In this document: piece by piece, positions 48,328 through 62,307 of the stretch
Numbering within the stretch: position 1 is the stretch's first letter
Layout: each line of letters starts with the position of its first letter
Source of the DNA: Rutidosis leptorrhynchoides
Taxonomy: Eukaryota; Streptophyta; Magnoliopsida; Asterales; Asteraceae
DNA length: 64,000 bases
Reading direction: 5' to 3'
NCBI RefSeq assembly: GCF_046630445.1
Contig: NC_092333.1
Coordinates: 712,457,001-712,521,000, forward strand
Translations under genes and position numbers: made by a program
The notes under the pieces: generated by a model
What the model was told of the DNA's origin: nothing
Seen by the model: the letters and a program-made list of their open reading frames with translations, nothing else
Database searches by the model: none

Positions 48328-49939
48328 ACGACGCGATATGAGGTGTGGCGACGCGATATGAGGCGTGACGGCGCGACAGGAGGCGTGACAGCGCGACATG
48401 AGTCGTGACGGTGCGACATGAGGCGTGACGGCGCGATAGGAGGCGTGACGGCGAGATACGAGGCGTGACGGCGCGATAGGAGGCGTTACGCCGCGATAGG
48501 AGCGTGATAGGAGGCGTAGTGACACGATAGGAGGCGTGGCGACGCGATAGGATGCGTGGCGACGCGATAGGAGGCGTGACGACGTGATAGGAGGCGTGGA
48601 AACTTAATAGGTGGCGTTACGATGCAATAGGAGGCGTTGCAGCGCAATAGGAGGCGTTGCGGCGCAATAGGAGGCGTGAGGGCGCAATAGGAGGCGTGAG
48701 AGCGCAATAGGAAATGTGGTGGCGCAATAGGAGGCGTAACAGCGCAATAGGAGGCGTGACGACCCAATAAGAGGTGTGACGACCAAATAGGAGGCGTGAG
48801 GGAGCGATAGGGGGCGTCACTACAGGATAGGAGGCATGACTGCGGGATAGGAGGCGTGACGACACGATAGGAGGTGTGAGGGCGCGATAGGAGGCGTAAG
48901 GGCGCGATAGGAGGCGTAGCGACGCGATAGGAGGAGTGACCGCGCGATAGGAGGCTTGACGGCGCGATAGGAGGCGTGACGGCGTAATAGGAGGAGTGAC
49001 GACGCGATAGGAGGCGTGACGACGCGATAGGAGGCGTGGCGGCACGATAGGAGCACGATAGGAGGCGTGACCAGCGATAGGAGGCGTGACGGCGCGATAG
49101 GAGGACGATAAGAGTCGTGACGACGCGATAGGAGGCTTGAGGACACCATAGGAGGCGTGGCGGCGTGAAAGGAGGCGTGGCGGCGCGAAAGGAGGCGTGG
49201 CAACGCGATAGGAGGCGTGATGACTCAACAGGAGGTTTGACGACTCTATAGCAGGCGTGACGACACAATAAAAGAATAGGAGGTGTGACGACACAATAAG
49301 AGGCGTGATGACCCGATAGGAGGCGTAGTGACCCAATTGGAGGCGTGATGACATAATAGAAGACGTTACGACATAATAGGATGTGTGACGACTCAATAAG
49401 ATAATAGGAGGTGTGGCGAAAAAATGGGAGGCGTGACTAGACAATAAGAAGCGTCACGAGACAATAAGAGACCTGACGACACAACAGGTGGCGCGACGGC
49501 GCGATAGTAGGTGTGACAGCCCGATAGGAATCGTGACCGCCCGATAGGTGGCGTGACGACCAAATAGGTTGTGTGACGATGCAATAGGAGGCGTGACGAC
49601 CCAACATGATTCGTGACTACCCAATAGGAGGCTTAACGACTCTATAGGAAGCGTGATGACACAATAAGAGAATAGGAGGTGTGACGACACAGTAGGAGGA
49701 TTAATGACCCAAATACCCAATAGGAGGCGTAATGACCCAATTGGAGGTGTGACGACATAATAGAAGACGTTACGACATAATAGGATGTGTGACGACTCAA
49801 TACGAGAATAGGAACACTGGCGAAACAATGGGAGGCGTGAGGAGAAAATAAGAGGCGTAACTAGACAATAAGAGGCGTGACGACACAATAATAGGCGTGG
49901 CGACACGATAGGAGGCGTGGCAGCGTGATAGGAGGCGTG
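48328..49939. repeat. 20-bp minisatellite, unit 2
   Basis: 1612 bp, 26 bp longer than in unit 1. The differences cluster near 48870-48890 and 49060-49090, consistent with gain or loss of single repeat units after the segmental duplication. Confidence 0.92.
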
Positions 49940-51656
49940 TGAAACGACCCGTCCATATTACTATAAACGCAGTACGTTATTCATTGGTCCCATAGCGAGG
50001 TATTTGACCTCTATATGATACGTTTTAGAAAATATTGCATTCGTTTCTTAAAAAGTACACCATTATTATACATAATGCATGTTTTAAATAAGTGGGCGAT
50101 TATTTAAAAAAATAATCCCCAAAATACATCGGTTTCCAAATACTACACACGTGACATAATAGTCGAATATAATACATGACAAAGGTTTTATTGAATGCAA
50201 CACTTTATTTAAACAAAAGCATGAGACTTCATGCACAGCTTGCTCAGATAATGCAACAGCGGAAGACTTTCTTAAGGACCTGAGAATAAACATGCTTAAA
50301 CAGTCAACACAAAGGTTGGTGAGAGATATAGGTTTAGCATCGATATAAATATAGACCACAAGATTTCATAGTTATAAATATATGTACACTCACAAGTGTA
50401 TAAAAGTATTCTATAAGTTGTTGAGCACTTCGGTAACCATACTTAACCATTAATGTAACATATTCCCTTTATTATGAAATCTACCTACACTGTACCAAGT
50501 GTAGTAAAAATGTAGTACTATACAACCGTTTACGATACTAGAGCGACTAGCCCGATTGGGGTTGTCAAACCCGATAGATCTATCAATAGGATTCACGCTT
50601 ACATGTTCTTACAACATGTAAATATTAGTTACCAAGCTATTAGGGAAGATATGCAAGGTGGTACAACTCAACGTAGAATATATTTTAAGTACTTGTGTCC
50701 ATGGCGTAAAACATAAAATGCATGTATTCTCATCCCAAAATATTTTTAGAGTTTAAAAATGGGACTATATACTCACGGTAGTAAAAGTATATTAATAATA
50801 AGTTTTCAGCTTATTAAAAATATGGTCGTCGTCCTTGGATTCACGAACCTATAACAATAATAATGATTCAGATAATAATACGACATGTGAATAAAATAAA
50901 ACAAGTTCATAGAATACTTATATATTAATTTTTAACATTTTTATGTTAGTAGTCCTTTGTTAGTAGTCCAAAATAGTCTGAAATGTCCAACAGTCCAATA
51001 ATCGGTATATATAATCTTAGAATTACCCCACGACGTATTGTATACGTATTGTCTTTGCATCAACCCAGAGACATATTGTATACGTATTGTCTTAGAATTT
51101 ATCAAAACGTATTGTATACTTATTATTTTAGGATTTATCAAAATGTATTGTATACTTATTGTCATGGAATGTACCAAGATTATTATATATATATATATAT
51201 ACAATCTCGGAATTAACTAAGATTATAATATTTTGTTATACTAATGATAACATGTCCAAATATATATAGGATATAGGAAAAGTTAGCAAGGATATGGTTA
51301 ATATAGTTTTTACAATATAAATTTCGTCCATACAACGTTAATTTTAGCAGATTTTGTTTAGCTCGCCAAATATTCATTACAACTCCGTTTAAAGTGAATC
51401 AAATTGCTATGGATTCCTTAAGAAGTTAATTTTTCAAAAACAATTCGAAAAGTTCAGCCCATGTATTAATATTTAGATTTTTACCTTCTTTTTGTGCCGG
51501 TGGACAGATTTGGAAGAATCCCGGCACCCACCCAATATATGATTTTTGATAAAATACTTCCACTTTGTCTAAAATCATGAAAAAAATACTGGAAGTCTTA
51601 TTTACATATATTAACATATTTCCAAAGTCTTAGCCTCGAACTCAAAGTCTAAGATA
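49940..51656. other. LTR-like sequence X, unit 2
   Basis: Copy of 19469-21181 with a 4-bp longer TA run near 51190 and the 36-37-bp tandem repeat at about 51037-51183. It again stops at the junction with Copia tail sequence at 51656/51657, proving that the same junction is repeated. Confidence 0.45.
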
Positions 51657-51724
51657 GGTTTAATGTTCTTGGTTAATTCATTGATATGATTGGAGTTTTG
51701 TTCAAAGTCTCCAAGTGGGAGATT

Positions 51725-52498
51725 TGTTAGATTATGGAGACATTTATACAAAACGAGAAGAAAAAAAGCTGTTCCAACACTTGCACGGATTTTGCAGATT
51801 TCGGGAAGCGTGAAGCAGTCAAATGCGGCGCATCTTGACATGGATGCGGCGCATTCATAGAGCAAAATAGTCCGAGAGTTATTGATGCGGAGCATTGAGC
51901 TGATATGGCGCATCAGGGGTCAGATGCGGCGCATCACCATCTCGATGCGGCGCATCGAGTGTTGGTACATGAATCTGGAACGTGAAAAGCAAGTGATGCG
52001 GCGCATCACACATCAGATGCGGCGCATCTGGTGTCTGGCAGCAAGTTGGCAAGTTGCAACCTTTACATCCGAGCATGCTTTGGCCTCCTTTCACTTTAGG
52101 TGCAAAGTTAATCACTTTACACCTAAAATTAGGGCTGTGATCATGCCATTACAAGGTGGAAAGCATGGCTAGTTGGTAAACAAGATGATTACTTGTCATG
52201 ATGAAGATTCCTAGCTAGTTGTCATGGTGTTCTTGTTTTCTCCTATATATAGAACTCATTGTATGCATTTGTAACATACCAAATACAGATTCTCAGTAAT
52301 AAACACTCTCTAGTTGGTCCGTGGACTAAAGCAATCACACCGATTGCATATAACCACGTTATATCTTGTGTCGTTCTTACTTTTTCGCATTTATTATCTT
52401 TCGTTCATTAAGTGGGTTTGAGTGATCTTGATAGAATCACTACTCGGCTAGTAGTCTTGTAGAATTACTAGTGTTGTTTGGGTCCTAATATCCTAACA
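51725..52498 (+). repeat. Copia LTR (left, unit 2/3 junction)
   Basis: 774 bp. At several diagnostic bases it matches LTR 1 (932-1705), although by position it should correspond to LTR 2. Confidence 0.93.
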
Positions 52499-55400
52499 AC
52501 TGGTATCTAGAGCACAAGGTTTCGTTAAGGGAACGATGGCGGAAGATGGGAAGTTTAGAATCGACCGATTCGATGGGAGAGACTTTGGCTTTTGGAAGAT
52601 GCAAATTGAAGATTACTTGTATCAAAATAAGTTACACCAACCCTTGTTAGAGACCAAGCCCGAAAGCATGGACGATGCCGATTGGACGCTTTTAGATCGT
52701 CAAGCTTTGGGTGCTATTCGTCTTTCACTTGCTAAGAACGTTGCATACAACGTTGTGAATGAGAAGACGACGTTTGCTTGCTTGAAAGCACTCTCTAACA
52801 TGTATGAGAAACCTACAGCTGCAAATAAGGTATTTCTCATGCGTCAATTGTTTAATACTAAGATGAAGGAAGGTACGAGTGCAACGGATCATATCAATGA
52901 ATTTAATAATATCGTTTCAAGACTTGAATCGGTAGAGATTAAGTTTGATGATGAACTAAAAGCACTTATCTTGCTTTCATCATTACCGGAAAGTTGGTCG
53001 GGTACGGTTACCGCGGTTAGTAGCTCTACGGGAACTACTAAGCTAGCGTTTGAAGCTATAAGGGATTTGATTCTTGGTGAACATACTCGTAGAAGAAACT
53101 CGGGAGAATCGACATCCGGTTCTTTGTTAAGTACCGACAACCGTGGTAGAAAATTTGAACGCGGTGAGAAGAAGGGTAGGAAGAAGTCTAAGAAGAGGCA
53201 TCCATCGAAAGATAGAAGTGAAGTTACTTGTTGGGGTTGCAATCAAAAAGGGCACTTTCAAAGGAATTGCAAAAATGGTTCCACGAAAGGTGTAAACTTG
53301 GCCGAAGGGGAAAGTGATGATGCACTTTTGTGTAGTGTTGAAAATTCTATGGAGTCTTGGATCTTGGATTCGGGAGCTTCGTTTCATGCTACTCATATCA
53401 AAAGCATGATGAAGAATTTTCGTTCATATCAAGGCAATGTGAGATTGGCGGACAACAAGCAACTCAACATAGAGGGCATTGGAGATGTTGTTTTGAAGAC
53501 TACTCTTGGTTCTAATTGGACTTTGAAGAACGTAAGGTACATTCCTAAATTGAAAAGGAAACTTATTTTGGTTGGTCAATTAGATGATGAAGGTAACGCA
53601 GTTACTTTTGAAAACCGCCAATGGAAGGCGGTTAAGGGTAGTAGTATTGTGGCTCGTGGACATAAAAGGGGAACACTTTATATGGTTGAAGTGTTTGATG
53701 AAGACACGGTGGTTGCTACGGTTAATGTTGAGTCCGAATCAACTCTATGGCACCGAAGACTCGGGCATATGAGTGAGAAGGGTATGAAGATGCTTGTTTC
53801 GAGTGGGAGAATTCCGGATTTGAAAAAGGTAGAACTTGGGTTTTGCGAACCATGTGTATATGGGAAGCAAAAGAAGGTGACCTTTGGGAAATCAGGGAAT
53901 GCACCTAAGTTGGAGAAATTGGAGCTCGTTCATACGGATGTGTTTGGTCTAACCAATGTAGAATCACATGGAGGTTCTCGCTATTATGTCACCTTCATTG
54001 ACGACTCCACTCGAAAGGTATGGGTTTATTTTCTTAAAGCTAAATCCGATGTATTTAATACTTTTGTGAAGTGGAAAGCTATGGTAGAAAATGAAACTAA
54101 CTTGAAAGTCAAGAGCTTGAAGTCGGATAATGGAGGGGAATATGGTAGTCTTGAGTTTAAAGACCATTGTGCAAAGCTCGGTATTAGAATGTTGAAAACG
54201 GTACCGGAGACACCGCAACACAATGGGGTCGCCGAACGTATGAATCGTACGTTAAATGAAAGGCTAAGAGTATGAGACTACATGCCGGTTTGCCTAAAAT
54301 GTTTTGGGCAGATGCGGTTAACACGGAGGCTTATTTGATAAATAGGGGACCCTCAACACCGTTGGGTTTCCGAATTCCCGAGGAAGAATGGCAAGGCAAG
54401 AAGGTGAGTTATGGTCACCTTAGGATCTTTGGGTGTAGTGCATATGTGAAGACCAAAGATGCGGATAAAGACAAGCTTGAAGCTAAGTCAAAGAAGTGTA
54501 TTTTCATAGGCTACGGGTCGGATGAAATGGGCTATCGTTGTTGGGACAACGAAGCTAGAAAAGTAATTCGTTCGCGAGATGTTACTTTTGATGAAGATTC
54601 GGTCTATGGCAAACCGGAAACGGGGAGTCCTAAACCGAGTCAAGTTACTTTTGACGATGTTTCTATTGATGATCTTGCAGGTTCTAGTGGGAGTTTGGGA
54701 AACAATGAATTGCCGAATAACGGTGAGGCGTCGGAAAATGCTAATGATGGGGATGATTCGGAAAGCGGTGATGACTCCGAACATAGTGCGAGTTCTAGTG
54801 ATGAGGAGGACACAAATGAAACCAGTCCAACCATTCCGGTTACTCCTACACCAAGACGCTCGACTAGAGTGCCCAAACCTAATCCTAGGTATTCTCCATC
54901 AGCAAACTACTTGCTCTATACCGAGAATGGTGAACCCGAAAGTTACTTTGAGGCAAGAAAAACAAAAGAATCCATACAATGGGAACTTGCCATGAAAGAA
55001 GAGATGGGATCACTTGAGAAGAACAAGACTTGGTCACTAGTGAAGTTACCTCATGATAAAAGGGCATTGCAAAGCAAATGGGTATATAGAATCAAGAATG
55101 AGATGGATGGCAAGAAAAGGTACAAGGCTCGTTTGGTAGTCAAAGGCTTTCAACAAAAGGAAGGGGTTGACTACAAAGAGATATTTTCACCGGTAGTTAA
55201 AATGACTACTATCCGTTTGGTACTTTCTATGGTTGCATCCGAAGACTTACATCTTGAGCAACTAGATGTAAAAACTGCATTCTTACATGGTGATCTTGTT
55301 GAAGAGATCTACATGAGGCAACCCGAGGGCTTTGAGGTAAAGGGTAAAGAGAAGTGGGTTTGTAAGCTAAAGAAAAGTTTGTATGGGTTGAAGCAAGCAC

Positions 55401-56694
55401 CTCGGCAATGGTACTTGAAGTTTGACGAGTTTATGAAGAAGATTGGTTTCTTAAGATGTGAAGCGGATCACTGTTGCTACTTGAAGAAATTCAAGTCTTC
55501 TTACATAATCTTATTGTTGTATGTTGATGACATGTTACTTGCAGGTTCAAACATGTCCGAAATTAACAAGTTGAAGGGATTACTTTCTCGAGAATTCGAG
55601 ATGAAAGATCTTGGCGGTGCTAGGCAAATACTTGGCATGAGTATTGTGCGTGATCGTTTGAAGGGTACTCTATACTTGTCTCAATCCAAATATATTGAGA
55701 AAGTAGTAGAGAGGTTCAACATGGAAGATTCAAAGGCCCGTTCTATGCCTTTGGGAAGCACCTTAAAGTTATCGAAAAGTCAATCACCAAAGACGGAAAG
55801 AGACAAGAAGGATATGGAAAAGGTTCCATATGCATCGGCCGTGGGTAGTATTATGTATGCCATGGTTTGTACAAGACCCGATATTGCTCAAGCAGTGGGA
55901 GTTGTAAGTCGTTATATGTCTAATCCGGGAAAAGAGCATTGGGAAGCGGTCAAATGGTTGCTTCGTTATTTGAAAGGTACTTCTAATATGGGATTGTGTT
56001 TCTCCAAAAACAATCTCATACTTAGAGGTTATGCGGATGCTAATTTGGGTGGATGTGATGATTCGGGGAAAAGCACTACGGGTTATGTTTTCATAATGGG
56101 GAAGACGGCGATTAGTTGGTTATCTCGATTGCAAAAGAGTGTTGCTTTGTCAACCACCGAAGCCGAATACATGGCTATTGCGGAAGCTTCTAAAGAGCTA
56201 GTGTGGTTGAAGAACTTCTTAGGTGAGTTGGGTAAAAGACAAGACTATTGCGTCTTGTATTGTGATAATCAAAGTGCGGTTCATCTTGGGAAGAATCCGG
56301 TATTTCATAGTCGAACGAAACACATCAAGATAAGGTATCATTTCATTCGACAACATATAAATGATGGCACTTTATTCTTGGAGAAAATCCTTGGTAAGAA
56401 GAATCCTGCCGATATGTTTACTAAGGTGGTTACGACGGAGAAATTGAGGTTTTGCATTACCTCAATTGGTCTTCTCATGAATTGATGAGAGAAGACCCCA
56501 GCTAGAGATGTGAATGGTGTTACAAGTTTAACAAGTAGTATTGAAGACCTTTTATCGAAAGTCTACTCATCCGAAGAATGTGTTGAGCGTGCGTGTCCCA
56601 AATGGTATTTGGCGGTAATCGAAGGTGGTTTAATGTTCTTGGTTAATTCATTGATATGATTGGAGTTTTGTTCAAAGTCTCCAAGTGGGAGATT

Positions 56695-57467
56695 TGTTAG
56701 ATTATGGAGACATTTATACAAAACGAGAAGAAAAAAAGCTGTTCCAACACTTGCACGGATTTTGCAGATTTCGGGAAGCGTGAAGCAGTCAAATGCGGCG
56801 CATCTTGACATGGATGCGGCGCATTCATAGAGCAAAATAGTCCGAGAGTTATTGATGCGGAGCATTGAGCTGATATGGCGCATCAGGGTCAGATGCGGCG
56901 CATCACCATCTCGATGCGGCGCATCGAGTGTTGGTACATGAATCTGGAACGTGAAAAGCAAGTGATGCGGCGCATCACACATCAGATGCGGCGCATCTGG
57001 TATCTGGCAGCAAGTTGGCAAGTTGCAACCTTTACATCCGAGCATGCTTTGGCCTCCTTTCACTTTAGGTGCAAAGTTAATCACTTTACACCTAAAATTA
57101 GGGCTGTGATCATGCCATTACAAGGTGGAAAGCATGGCTAGTTGGTAAACAAGATGATTACTTGTCATGATGAAGATTCCTAGCTAGTTGTCATGGTGTT
57201 CTTGTTTTCTCCTATATATAGAACTCATTGTATGCATTTGTAACATACCAAATACATATTCTCAGTAATAAACACTCTCTAGTTGGTCCGTGGACTAAAG
57301 CAATCACACCGATTGCATATAACCACGTTATATCTTGTGTCGTTCTTACTTTTTCGCATTTATTATCTTTCGTTCATTAAGTGGGTTTGAGTGATCTTGA
57401 TAGAATCACTACTCGGCTAGTAGTCTTGTAGAATTACTAGTGTTGTTTGGGTCCTAATATCCTAACA
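56695..57467 (+). repeat. Copia LTR (right, unit 2/3 junction)
   Basis: 773 bp with the three-G variant of LTRs 2 and 3 but the catattctcag variant of the LTR at 41316. Confidence 0.93.
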
Positions 57468-57924
57468 ACACATTACCAAGAAGGACATAAGTTCCACAGT
57501 CATCATAATCATCTATCTCCAAACCTTCAACGTGTTTAATCAAACGTTCTAATCTATAAGTATCCCCATGAACTTTACAACCCCATATCAAAGATCTCCA
57601 CAAAACAGCATCGGGCTCAACAGGCATCAATTTGATAAACTTTTCTGCATCATCTAGTCGTCCAGCTCGAGCAAGCAAGTCAACCACACACCCGTAATGC
57701 TGCACTGTCGGTCTAAATTTATATACTTTCTTGATTTTATCAAAATACGATAAACCTTCATCAATCCAGCCCATGTTCCTACAAGCCGATAATACAGCAG
57801 TCATTGTCTTCTCATCGGGCTTTAAATCACACATCTCCATACGTTCAAACAACTCAATCGCTTCCTTACACCGCCCATGGCTTGCAAGGCCCGATATCAT
57901 CGCGGTCCAAACATAAACATCTTT
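57468..57924 (-). pseudogene. PPR' fragment, unit 3
   Basis: Copy of 11644-12100. It has a private change equivalent to R296M (acatctcc for acctctcc near 57831). No C-terminal partner. Confidence 0.9.
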
Positions 57925-59815
57925 GTTCCCAGATTTAAAGCAGATTGGTGTAGTAGTCGTGAAAATATAGGAAAATGGGTCGTGTCGGGTTTGGTTGGCC
58001 CAGTCACTTTAGGTGTGTGTGGCATTTGCTTCGAGTGTAAAACAACGCACTTCAACAAGGACCAAAGTGGCCTCAAAAAATTTAATGTTTATGCGTTGGT
58101 CACCTAATGCAGTGTAGTGGGCATAAAAGCATAACTACAACCCTAACAGGCCAAAAGGATAAAAATTATACTTGAATTCATGCCGGTTAAGATAAAGTTC
58201 ATATATGTATATATACAGCGAATAAGAAAGATTATTCAACCCAAGAAAGAAGGAAAGATAATTCCACCCTTCTAAAGTGGATCACGTTAAAACTTCACAT
58301 AACAATTTAGCTCATATGAAGTTTTATTAAATCTGCAAAAAGCTCCACAAATAGGGGATGGATTGAAGAAAGTAGTCTTTTTGGTCTCTTTTCGTAGGTA
58401 ATGTCATTCTAAGGTGGTAGAATTGCTAATCGAGTAGAGTTTTTAATAATACGATAATGGTTAAGCCACTTGGTTTTGATTTACGTTGTTTTTATTATAT
58501 AACAAGATATATTGTAGACATGAACTATGATAGTGGAACAACTAACCTATTACTAGAAAAGAAATGATGTAGTAGTCTCTCAATATGCAAAAGTTCGGTT
58601 TGAAAGTCAGTGGCGGAGACAAGGGGGGACTGGGTGGTGCTCAGCTACCCTCAACAACCCAAGTTTAGCCATTGCTATTCAATAAATTTAATGCAAGTTG
58701 CATTAGTTTGAGATGATTTAATGTTAGAAATATCATTGTTATTATTGAAAACTAGTAGAAGAGAAAGAAATTGGTTGAAGACCAAGAAGAAATTGGTATT
58801 ATCGTTCAAAGTATGTGACCACAACGTTCATTTGTTATGATTTTATGGTTTATAAAAAAGCCGAGCCCCCCTTAACCTTAATTTCTCACTAAATATTAAC
58901 CATTCATATTTTCACTTTTCAAAAACAGTTCATAGCTCATTAAAACAATTATACTACGGATTAACCAAGTATATTCTTTCTTCTTAAGGGTAAAGAGCAA
59001 ATATTTATTGATTTCAGAAAGCAGTACTATTAGATGTTACCTAAGTTTCAGGAGACTAGAATCAACTCTCTGATATTTGTCACGGCATTACGCATTTATT
59101 ATCATTTATTAAACAGAGAATAAAGGGCATAACGAAAGTACGTACCTTTCTCTCTAGTTTTGTGCTGAAAGATCAAAGTAATTAGCACCACCTCTTGAGT
59201 ACATCTGGACGATCAAGTATACACGTCTGAAGCATAACAACGTTCATTGTGACCTATTCCTGTGTTCAAACGAGTTACAAATCATCTGTATTAGTCTGCT
59301 GCACAGAAGCGATCATTGCATTAACCCAATTACCAAAGTGATCATTGCATCGCCCCAATCACAATTCAGTCAAGAAAAAGAATCCAACAGATTATATGTA
59401 AAATTGGGAATCTATATTCTGATTTTATATGCAAAATGTACATAATAGATGAGATTAATCAGTAGTTGCAAGTGTATAAGATATGGACCTTTTCTGGTAC
59501 TAATTGTTACTGTAGTACCATCATGAGCTATTAGTACCATGCTTTGTAAGTGCTTCACTAACAATAAAGGCATTAGCCATAAACTTATAACCATGAGACC
59601 ATAGGAATGTGTAATCCAGCCAAAGAAATTAAGAATTTAACACAACGTCATGTAATAATCAATTTTCAATTATTGCCAAAAAAATACTTCAACATACAAC
59701 CTGCATCATACAATTTTTCTAACGAAAAACATGATTTTGGAGTTCATTTTGAATCTATAGTTTGACCTTTAAAACTCTTTGTTTCACCCTCTCTCGTCTA
59801 TTTTAATAGTTCCTA
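57925..59815. other. Spacer and PPR 3' flank, unit 3
   Basis: Copy of 12101-13991. No gene seen. Confidence 0.6.
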
Positions 59816-61549
59816 TCACCAATAATCTCCACATGAGCACTCTCCATTCCTAAAACGATGAAAACGTATACGATCCCGAACTAATATCTCTCGTTTATAA
59901 ACCCTTGAAACATGTTTCATAAAAGAGTGACAATCTTCACAAGATCTTAAATTCTTTACAATCCGAATAGTGGCCCCAGGCTCACTTTTTATCAGCCCAA
60001 ATGAGACTGCAAGCTTCTCACTATGATGAAGCAATTGTGATGCTTTCTCTTCATCATCTATTTCAAGCAACACCTCCGATAATTTTGGATCATAACCGTT
60101 ATCTTTTAACACCTCATCTATTTCATCCAATTTTTCATAAATACTTCCCGCCTCAACATGACATGTACTTCCAGCTGTAAATTCATACATAACACCGTTA
60201 ACTTCAATCCGACTGTTTCCCGATGGCTTCACAAGCCCTTTTTTATTCATTAACTTCCTCATATTCGCTTTGTTCTTCCATTTCCCATTAGACGCGTACA
60301 CATTACCAAGAAGGACATAAGTTCCACAGTCATCATAATCATCCATCTCCAAACCTTCAACGTGTTTAATCAAACGTTCTAATCTATAAGTATCCCCATG
60401 AACTTTACAACCCCATATCAAAGATCTCCACAAAACAGAATCGGGCTCAACAGGCATCGATTTGATAAACTTTTCAGCATCATCTAGTCGCCCAGATCGA
60501 GCAAGCAAGTCAACCACACACCCGTAATGCTGCACTGTCGGTCTAAATTTATATACTTTCTTGATTTTATCAAAATACGATAAACCTTCATTAATCCAGC
60601 CCATGTTCCTACATGCCGATAATACAGCAGTCATTGTTTTCTCATCGGGCTTTAAATCACACCTCTCCATACGTTCAAACAACTCAATCGCTTCCTTACA
60701 CCGCCCATGGCTTGCAAGGCCCGATATCATCGCGGTCCATACATAAACATCTTTATCACTCGCTTCGTTAAAAATCCGTATCGCACTATCAATACACCCA
60801 CATTTCGAATACATATCAATGAGACCCGTAACAACATTCATTTCCATCTTACTCCCTCTATTTTTAACAATCTCATTTAATTTCATGCCAACGCTCAACG
60901 CTCCAGTCTCAGCACAAGCTCTAAGTACCCAAACAACAGTAACGTTATTTACTTCAATCCCTTCCGTTTCCATCTTCTCAAATAACCGTAAAGCCTCAAC
61001 GTGCCGTTTATTCTCCACAAACCCGTTAATCACCGATGTCCAAGAAACCACATCTCTGTCAGACATTTTATCAAACACCTTACGTGCACACCCCATTTGG
61101 TCGCAATTGGAGTAGTAACTAATCAAAGCATTTTGAATATAAGTATCCGGACCAAGCCCGGACTTGAGTACCAACCCATGTAACTGTCTACCGAATCTTT
61201 TTAACTTCAATTTCGAACAAGCTTTAAACACAAACGGGTAAGTGAACCTATCAGGTAATGGAGAAAATGGGTCATCAATGTAATTATTATGCCATGTGAG
61301 GAAAAGGGATATGGATTGAAACGGGTCGGGTGAGTCCGAATAAGCTCGGATCATGGTGTTGTGGAAATATGAATTTGATGATGAGGTTTGAATTGAGTTG
61401 AGAATGTGGCGTGCGTATGTGAGGTTCCCGGATGGTGATAAAGCAGTGAAATTGAAGATCTTGGTTAGGGTTTGTGAATGGTTTTGTTGTGGGTTTTTAA
61501 GTAACTGTGCGTGTAATTGTGTTGCTTGTGCCATTGTCGTTATTTCCAT
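59816..61549 (-). CDS. PPR-DYW protein, copy 3
   Basis: 577 codons, complete from the DYW terminus to the Met start, protein identical to copies 1 and 2 as far as I can compare. It shares the codon-4 ACG with copy 2. It lies exactly 15,378 bp from copy 2. Confidence 0.93.
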   Translation of the reverse strand: MEITTMAQATQLHAQLLKNPQQNHSQTLTKIFNFTALSPSGNLTYARHILNSIQTSSSNSYFHNTMIRAYSDSPDPFQSISLFLTWHNNYIDDPFSPLPDRFTYPFVFKACSKLKLKRFGRQLHGLVLKSGLGPDTYIQNALISYYSNCDQMGCARKVFDKMSDRDVVSWTSVINGFVENKRHVEALRLFEKMETEGIEVNNVTVVWVLRACAETGALSVGMKLNEIVKNRGSKMEMNVVTGLIDMYSKCGCIDSAIRIFNEASDKDVYVWTAMISGLASHGRCKEAIELFERMERCDLKPDEKTMTAVLSACRNMGWINEGLSYFDKIKKVYKFRPTVQHYGCVVDLLARSGRLDDAEKFIKSMPVEPDSVLWRSLIWGCKVHGDTYRLERLIKHVEGLEMDDYDDCGTYVLLGNVYASNGKWKNKANMRKLMNKKGLVKPSGNSRIEVNGVMYEFTAGSTCHVEAGSIYEKLDEIDEVLKDNGYDPKLSEVLLEIDDEEKASQLLHHSEKLAVSFGLIKSEPGATIRIVKNLRSCEDCHSFMKHVSRVYKREILVRDRIRFHRFRNGECSCGDYW

Positions 61550-61642
61550 GGCGGTGTTCGCGAATAGAGCCTAATTGATGCGCGCGAAACTTTATAGTTA
61601 GTTGATGGTTGTTCTAATTTTAAATAATGGGAAATTAGTATC

Positions 61643-62016
61643 ACGGTGTGTTTGGATGAAACTAGCTTAGAGCTGGAGTTGGAGCTGGAAGTTGTAACTT
61701 ATTTTTTTAGCTAGAAGTTAGAGCTTATGTTTTATAATTGTTTGGTAAAGTAGCTGAAGCTTATGTATATAAAATGACTTAAAGAACAAAAAATAAATGA
61801 TAAATAATGATTTATGGGCTAATAGTGTAATTTTACTTTCATAAGCTTCCTAACTTATTTTTAAAAACTAATTCAACTAGCTTATTTTTTCAGAGCTTAT
61901 TTTTTTCATAAGCTCTGAAATATTTGTATATCAAACAAGGCTAGAAGCTGGAGCTTATGAAAAAAATAAGCTTAAGCTACCACAAGCTCCTAGAAGCTGC
62001 GTCGCCAAACACACTC
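61643..62016. mobile_element. hAT-like MITE, unit 3
   Basis: Same insertion as in units 1 and 2; left target repeat at 61635-61642, right target repeat starting at 62017. Confidence 0.75.
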
Positions 62017-62307
62017 TTAGTATGCAATATATTATAGGAGTAGTATTTTCTCTATTTGATAACCCCTTGATAGCCCATAATTTCCGGATAACGTATTCTA
62101 CTCATATGTATCTTTTTTTTCCCAACGTTAGACTCATATCATGGATATTTCAACACATGACTTGAACTCGCAACCATAAGCTTGATGAGTTATTTGAATA
62201 CCAGTAGGTCAAATGCACTTTAGTAGATTCGTCTGAAGTAATCAAACATATTCATATTTGACATTTTTTCGTACCACTCAAAATATATTACTATACTACT
62301 ACAACAA

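Larger units (their letters stand above)
51657..57467 (+). mobile_element. Copia (Tork/Tnt1-like) copy at unit 2/3 junction, nearly whole, with extra 3' tail at left
   Basis: 51657-51724 is the last 68 bp of a preceding Copia internal region. Then come LTR 51725-52498, primer site 52501-52513, internal region 52499-56694 and LTR 56695-57467. Gag starts at 52536; zinc knuckle near 53229-53270; DSGAS near 53370; integrase about 53930-54280; YVDDM near 55520; RNase H about 56030-56480. This is the best-preserved copy in the window, with about one break, which all copies share because they descend from one insertion. ACACA follows the right LTR (57468-57472); the left side has no target duplication because it is a recombination junction. 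Confidence 0.92.
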
